NCBI RefSeq assembly: GCF_025175675.1
Contig: NZ_JANIOA010000018.1
Span: 30,509-94,508 of the forward strand
Length of the DNA stretch: 64,000 nucleotides
DNA from: Sedimenticola hydrogenitrophicus
GTDB taxonomy: Bacteria; Pseudomonadota; Gammaproteobacteria; Chromatiales; Chromatiaceae
Reading direction: 5' to 3'
Shown: positions 61,129 to 64,000 of the stretch, piece by piece
Layout: each line of letters opens with the position of its first letter
Position numbering within the stretch: position 1 is the stretch's first letter
The notes under the pieces: generated by a model
Told to the model about the DNA's origin: nothing
What the model saw: only the letters and a program-made list of their open reading frames with translations
Database searches by the model: none
Position numbers and translations under genes: made by a program

Positions 61129-62157
61129 CTAGGCGCGTGACAGCGGAAAGGCAATCACCTGTTCGATATGATCCACGCCGGCCAGGCGCATGATCAGGCG
61201 GTCGATACCGAGCGCCACCCCGGCGCACTCCGGCATACCCCCGTCCAATGCGGCGATGAACCGGCGATCCATGGGTACGACCGGCTGACCGGCCGCGGCG
61301 CGGGCCTGCAGATCCCGCTCGAAGCGACGCTGCTGCTCGGCCGCGTCGGTCAGCTCGTGAAAGCCGTTGGCCAGTTCGATACCGTCCAGGTAGAGTTCGA
61401 AGCGCTCGGCCAGCGGCGGGCTGCCGGGCCGCACCCGGGAGAGCGCCGCCTGGCTGGCCGGGTAGTCATAGACGAAGCAGAGCCCGGGCTCCATGGCCGG
61501 TTCGATGCAGTGGGTCATCAGCAGATCCAGCCAGGCGTCGCGATGCGGCAGCTCCAGCCGGTCCACACCCGGCACCCCCTGTTGCAGGGCGCAGTTGCGC
61601 AGTTGCTCGGCCGTGGCCGGGTGGGGATCGATCTGCAGCCGCTGTTGAAACAGCGCCCGGTAGCTGAGACGGCGGGCAACCGCCGGTTCCGGCATTAAAC
61701 CCCCGACCAGCCGCTCCACCTCGTCCATCAGCCTATGGTGATCGAAGCCGGGGCGATACCACTCCAGCAGGGTGAACTCGGGGTTGTGCAGCCGCCCCGC
61801 TTCACCGTCGCGAAATACCTTGCAGATCTGGTAGATCGGGCCCGAGCCGGCGGCCAGCAGGCGCTTCATCGGAAACTCGGGTGAGCTGTGCAGATAGAGC
61901 GGCAGGCCGGCCGGGGCACCGGGACCGGTATAGCGGGTGACCAGGGACTCGATGGCGGGATCGGTGGTCGCCGCTCGGGAGCAGACCGGAGTCTCCACCT
62001 CCAGCACGCCCTGGTGCTGGAAAAACACCCGGATCTGTGCGATCACCCGGGCACGCAACCGGAGCGTCTCGATGGACGCCGCCGGAGACGCCCCGGGAGC
62101 GGTCTGACGGTCGTTCAAGCGATGCCCCAAGTCACTCCTCTTTGGCCCGCGAGACAT
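61129..62157 (-). CDS. epmA: EF-P beta-lysine ligase EpmA (GenX/PoxA)
   Basis: This class II LysRS-like enzyme lacks the anticodon-binding domain and attaches beta-lysine to EF-P. Motifs are visible: [54 protein letters not shown] and [15 protein letters not shown]. The frame overlaps efp by 26 bp from the ATG at 62157. A TTG at 62130, which sits right behind GAGGAG, is a plausible alternative start and would shorten the protein by nine residues. It follows efp and probably shares its transcript. Confidence 0.93.
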   Translation of the reverse strand: MSRGPKRSDLGHRLNDRQTAPGASPAASIETLRLRARVIAQIRVFFQHQGVLEVETPVCSRAATTDPAIESLVTRYTGPGAPAGLPLYLHSSPEFPMKRLLAAGSGPIYQICKVFRDGEAGRLHNPEFTLLEWYRPGFDHHRLMDEVERLVGGLMPEPAVARRLSYRALFQQRLQIDPHPATAEQLRNCALQQGVPGVDRLELPHRDAWLDLLMTHCIEPAMEPGLCFVYDYPASQAALSRVRPGSPPLAERFELYLDGIELANGFHELTDAAEQQRRFERDLQARAAAGQPVVPMDRRFIAALDGGMPECAGVALGIDRLIMRLAGVDHIEQVIAFPLSRA

Positions 62158-62704
62158 ACTCCCCGGAGCGGGTATCCACCTTGATCAGTTCGCCGGTCTG
62201 CACGAACAGCGGCACCCGCACCACAGCACCGGTCTCCAGGGTCGCTGGCTTGCCGCCACCCCCCGAGGTATCGCCCTTGAGGCCGGGATCGGTCTCGGTG
62301 ATGGTCAGATTGACGAAATTGGGCACCTCGATGATGATCGGCGTGCCGTTCCACAGGGTGACGGTGCACATGTCCTGATCCTTGAGCCACTTCACCGAAT
62401 CGCCGACCGCGGCGGCATCGGCGCTCACCTGCTCGAAGGTATCCGGATGCATGAAGTGCCAGAACTCGCCATCCGAGTAGAGGTACTGCAGATCCATCTC
62501 CATCACATCGGCGGCCTCGACCGAATCCCCGGACTTGAAGGTGCGCTCGATGACGCGGCCGGTCTTCAGGTTACGGATCTTCACCCGGCTGAACGCCTGG
62601 CCTTTGCCCGGCTTGACGAATTCGTTTTCAATAATGGAGCAGGGGTCGCCATCGAGCATGATCTTTAGCCCACCCTTGAACTCACTGGTACTATACGTTG
62701 CCAT
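62132..62704 (-). CDS. efp: Elongation factor P
   Basis: The 190-residue EF-P relieves ribosome stalling at consecutive prolines. Lys34 lies in [13 protein letters not shown], the site modified by EpmA with beta-lysine made by EpmB. The three-domain length and the Tyr/Phe-rich C-terminal segment are normal. It is followed by epmA with overlap and is divergent from epmB across 35 bp, so all components of the beta-lysylation pathway except EpmC are encoded together. Confidence 0.96.
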   Translation of the reverse strand: MATYSTSEFKGGLKIMLDGDPCSIIENEFVKPGKGQAFSRVKIRNLKTGRVIERTFKSGDSVEAADVMEMDLQYLYSDGEFWHFMHPDTFEQVSADAAAVGDSVKWLKDQDMCTVTLWNGTPIIIEVPNFVNLTITETDPGLKGDTSGGGGKPATLETGAVVRVPLFVQTGELIKVDTRSGEYVSRAKEE

Positions 62705-62739
62705 CTTGTCCTCACCAAACAGCCGACTGGAAAACGCGC

Positions 62740-63747
62740 ATGATACATCGAATAGAGCCTGTCTGTCAGACTCCCCTATGGCAGCAATCGCTGGCCAACG
62801 CCTTCAGCGACGTCGATGCGTTCTTCGGGTTTCTGCGCCTCGATCGGGAGCTGTTGCCGGCGGCGCGTGCCGCGGCACGGCTGTTCGGCCTGAAAGTCCC
62901 ACGGGAATTTGCCGAGTTGATGGTAAAAGGTGACCCCGACGATCCGCTGTTGCGCCAGGTCCTGCCGCTCGGCGCGGAAAGCCTGCCGGCCGCGGGCTTC
63001 GTGGAGGACCCGGTGGGTGACCTGGAGAAGGCGATCGTGCCGGGGGTGCTGCACAAATACCGGGGACGGCTGCTACTGATCGCCAATGGCAGTTGCGCAG
63101 TCAACTGCCGCTACTGTTTCCGGCGCCACTTCCCCTACCAGGAGGCCGCCGTCTTGCGGCAACGCTGGCAGCAGGCGATCGACCATATCAGCCAGGCGCA
63201 GGAGATCGATGAAATCATCCTCAGTGGCGGCGACCCCCTGACCCTGAGTGACGCCAAACTCGCCGCGCTGGTCGCCCGGCTGGAGGCGATCCCGCACCTG
63301 CGGCGGCTGCGTGTGCACACCCGCCTGCCGGTGGTGATCCCCTCGCGCCTGACGACGGAACTGAGCGGCTGGCTCGCCGGCGGACGCCTGCGACCGGTGC
63401 TGGTGCTGCACATCAATCATGCGCGGGAGCTGAGCCCGGAACTCTCCCGGGGCCTGCGCCGGCTCGGCCAGGCGGGCGTCAGCCTGCTCAATCAGTCGGT
63501 GCTGCTCAAGGGGGTGAACGACAACGCCGCCACCCTGACCGAACTCAGCCTGGCGCTGTTCGAGTCCGGGGTACTCCCCTATTATCTGCATCTGCTTGAC
63601 CGGGTCGCCGGCGCCGCGCACTTCGAGGTGGAGGCCGCCGAGGCGCGGCGCCTGCAGCAGGCACTGCAGGCTAACCTGCCCGGCTATCTGGTCCCCCGAA
63701 TGGTCCGGGAGGTGGCGGGCGCGGCCTCCAAGCAGCCGGTATTCTGA
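62740..63747 (+). CDS. epmB: EF-P (R)-beta-lysine-forming lysine 2,3-aminomutase EpmB
   Basis: The 335-residue radical-SAM enzyme isomerises (S)-alpha-lysine to (R)-beta-lysine for EF-P modification. The iron-sulfur CxxxCxxC is CAVNCRYCF, followed by [13 protein letters not shown] and the PLP-binding region typical of lysine 2,3-aminomutases. The length matches EpmB rather than the longer catabolic enzymes. The ATG at 62740 is used because it gives the standard N-terminus ([16 protein letters not shown]); an upstream ATG at 62698 would extend into the efp start. Divergent from efp. Confidence 0.93.
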   Translation: MIHRIEPVCQTPLWQQSLANAFSDVDAFFGFLRLDRELLPAARAAARLFGLKVPREFAELMVKGDPDDPLLRQVLPLGAESLPAAGFVEDPVGDLEKAIVPGVLHKYRGRLLLIANGSCAVNCRYCFRRHFPYQEAAVLRQRWQQAIDHISQAQEIDEIILSGGDPLTLSDAKLAALVARLEAIPHLRRLRVHTRLPVVIPSRLTTELSGWLAGGRLRPVLVLHINHARELSPELSRGLRRLGQAGVSLLNQSVLLKGVNDNAATLTELSLALFESGVLPYYLHLLDRVAGAAHFEVEAAEARRLQQALQANLPGYLVPRMVREVAGAASKQPVF

Positions 63748-63892
63748 GCCACCACACCACCACCTGCGGGGGCTGAACCCGCTTACAATCAAATATTTAC
63801 TATAGTAGGATCTGAACCTGCCGATAATAATATTGTAAAATGCGCGCGGTTGGTCAGCGGTTGAATTCCATTTGCAGGATTATAACGATTGC

Positions 63893-64000
63893 ATGGAGAC
63901 AAAGAACACACTCGGTTTTAAAATGCCTGAGCGCAGCGCCGCGCCCGCCGGTTCGCTGCTGCTTAAACCAAAGGAGGCCGCCGCCTGGATCAGCAGTCTA
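63893..64000 (+). CDS. Start of an unidentified gene, cut by window edge
   Basis: An open frame from an ATG at 63893 runs for 36 residues to the end of the window (METKNTLGFKMPERSAAPAG ... KEAAAWISSL). AGGA lies about 15 bp upstream, which is far for a ribosome site. The region 63748-63892 before it is AT-richer and could hold its promoter. I do not recognise the N-terminus. Confidence 0.5.
   Translation, partial: METKNTLGFKMPERSAAPAGSLLLKPKEAAAWISSL

Noticed and set aside
1..64000. tRNA or rRNA genes
   Set aside because: I saw no segment with a tRNA T-arm and anticodon pattern or rRNA-like conserved blocks on either strand; a dedicated scan such as tRNAscan would be decisive.

Overview
The window is a GC-rich chromosomal segment of a gammaproteobacterium. 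The EF-P/EpmA/EpmB set, the N-acetylglutaminylglutamine amide (NAGGN) osmoprotectant operon, and the many Rcp1-like and GGDEF/EAL proteins fit a free-living, probably halotolerant, possibly sulfur-oxidising or Chromatiales-like lineage. The lineage is inferred from gene content; there is no rRNA or tRNA here to confirm it.

Layout. 1-2722: end of a cobalamin operon (riboswitch, cobO, BtuF-like binding protein) and alanine dehydrogenase. 3124-8644: ABC-2 exporter, a cytochrome c broken by a homopolymer frameshift, SigZ plus arsenite methyltransferase, a hotdog thioesterase and Tag. 8776-10424: HipBA. 10806-17185: operon of TonB receptor, YfiR, CHASE8-like histidine kinase, response regulator and EAL effector. 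17395-18153: secreted PEP-CTERM-like protein. 18689-22340: partner-switching operon (PAS kinase, two receivers, PP2C phosphatase, STAS antagonist), then two lipoproteins. 24061-27092: rhodanese and a NarX/NarL-like pair. 27393-33343: cca, an Atm1-type exporter, an S24-like protein and a translationally coupled ParA/CHAD pair. 33692-38796: a second kinase/receiver/GGDEF-EAL cassette, paralogous to the one at 13311-17185. 39347-43206: TrkH facing a KdpD-like kinase without the usual KdpD N-terminus, plus a KdpE-like regulator. 44192-48786: RND efflux pair. 49207-53116: DGPF, DUF1428 and VOC genes ending in an ECF42-type sigma factor. 53490-55418: membrane GGDEF-EAL protein. 55659-61033: NAGGN operon with a divergent MarR regulator. 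61129-63747: epmA, efp and epmB.

The dominant theme is environmental signalling: five histidine kinases, many receivers, three EAL proteins and two non-classical sigma factors. A second layer, not explained by genes, is a set of palindromic MITE-like elements (about 150-270 bp) and dispersed repeats in the intergenic spaces. One MITE supplies both the stop codon of the RND adaptor gene and the Shine-Dalgarno of the pump gene. Another has a clean 8-bp target duplication. A direct repeat of about 210 bp brackets the potassium module. The best candidates for under-described systems are the YfiR/kinase/TonB operon and its paralogue, the ParA-CHAD pair, and the TrkH/short-KdpD arrangement.
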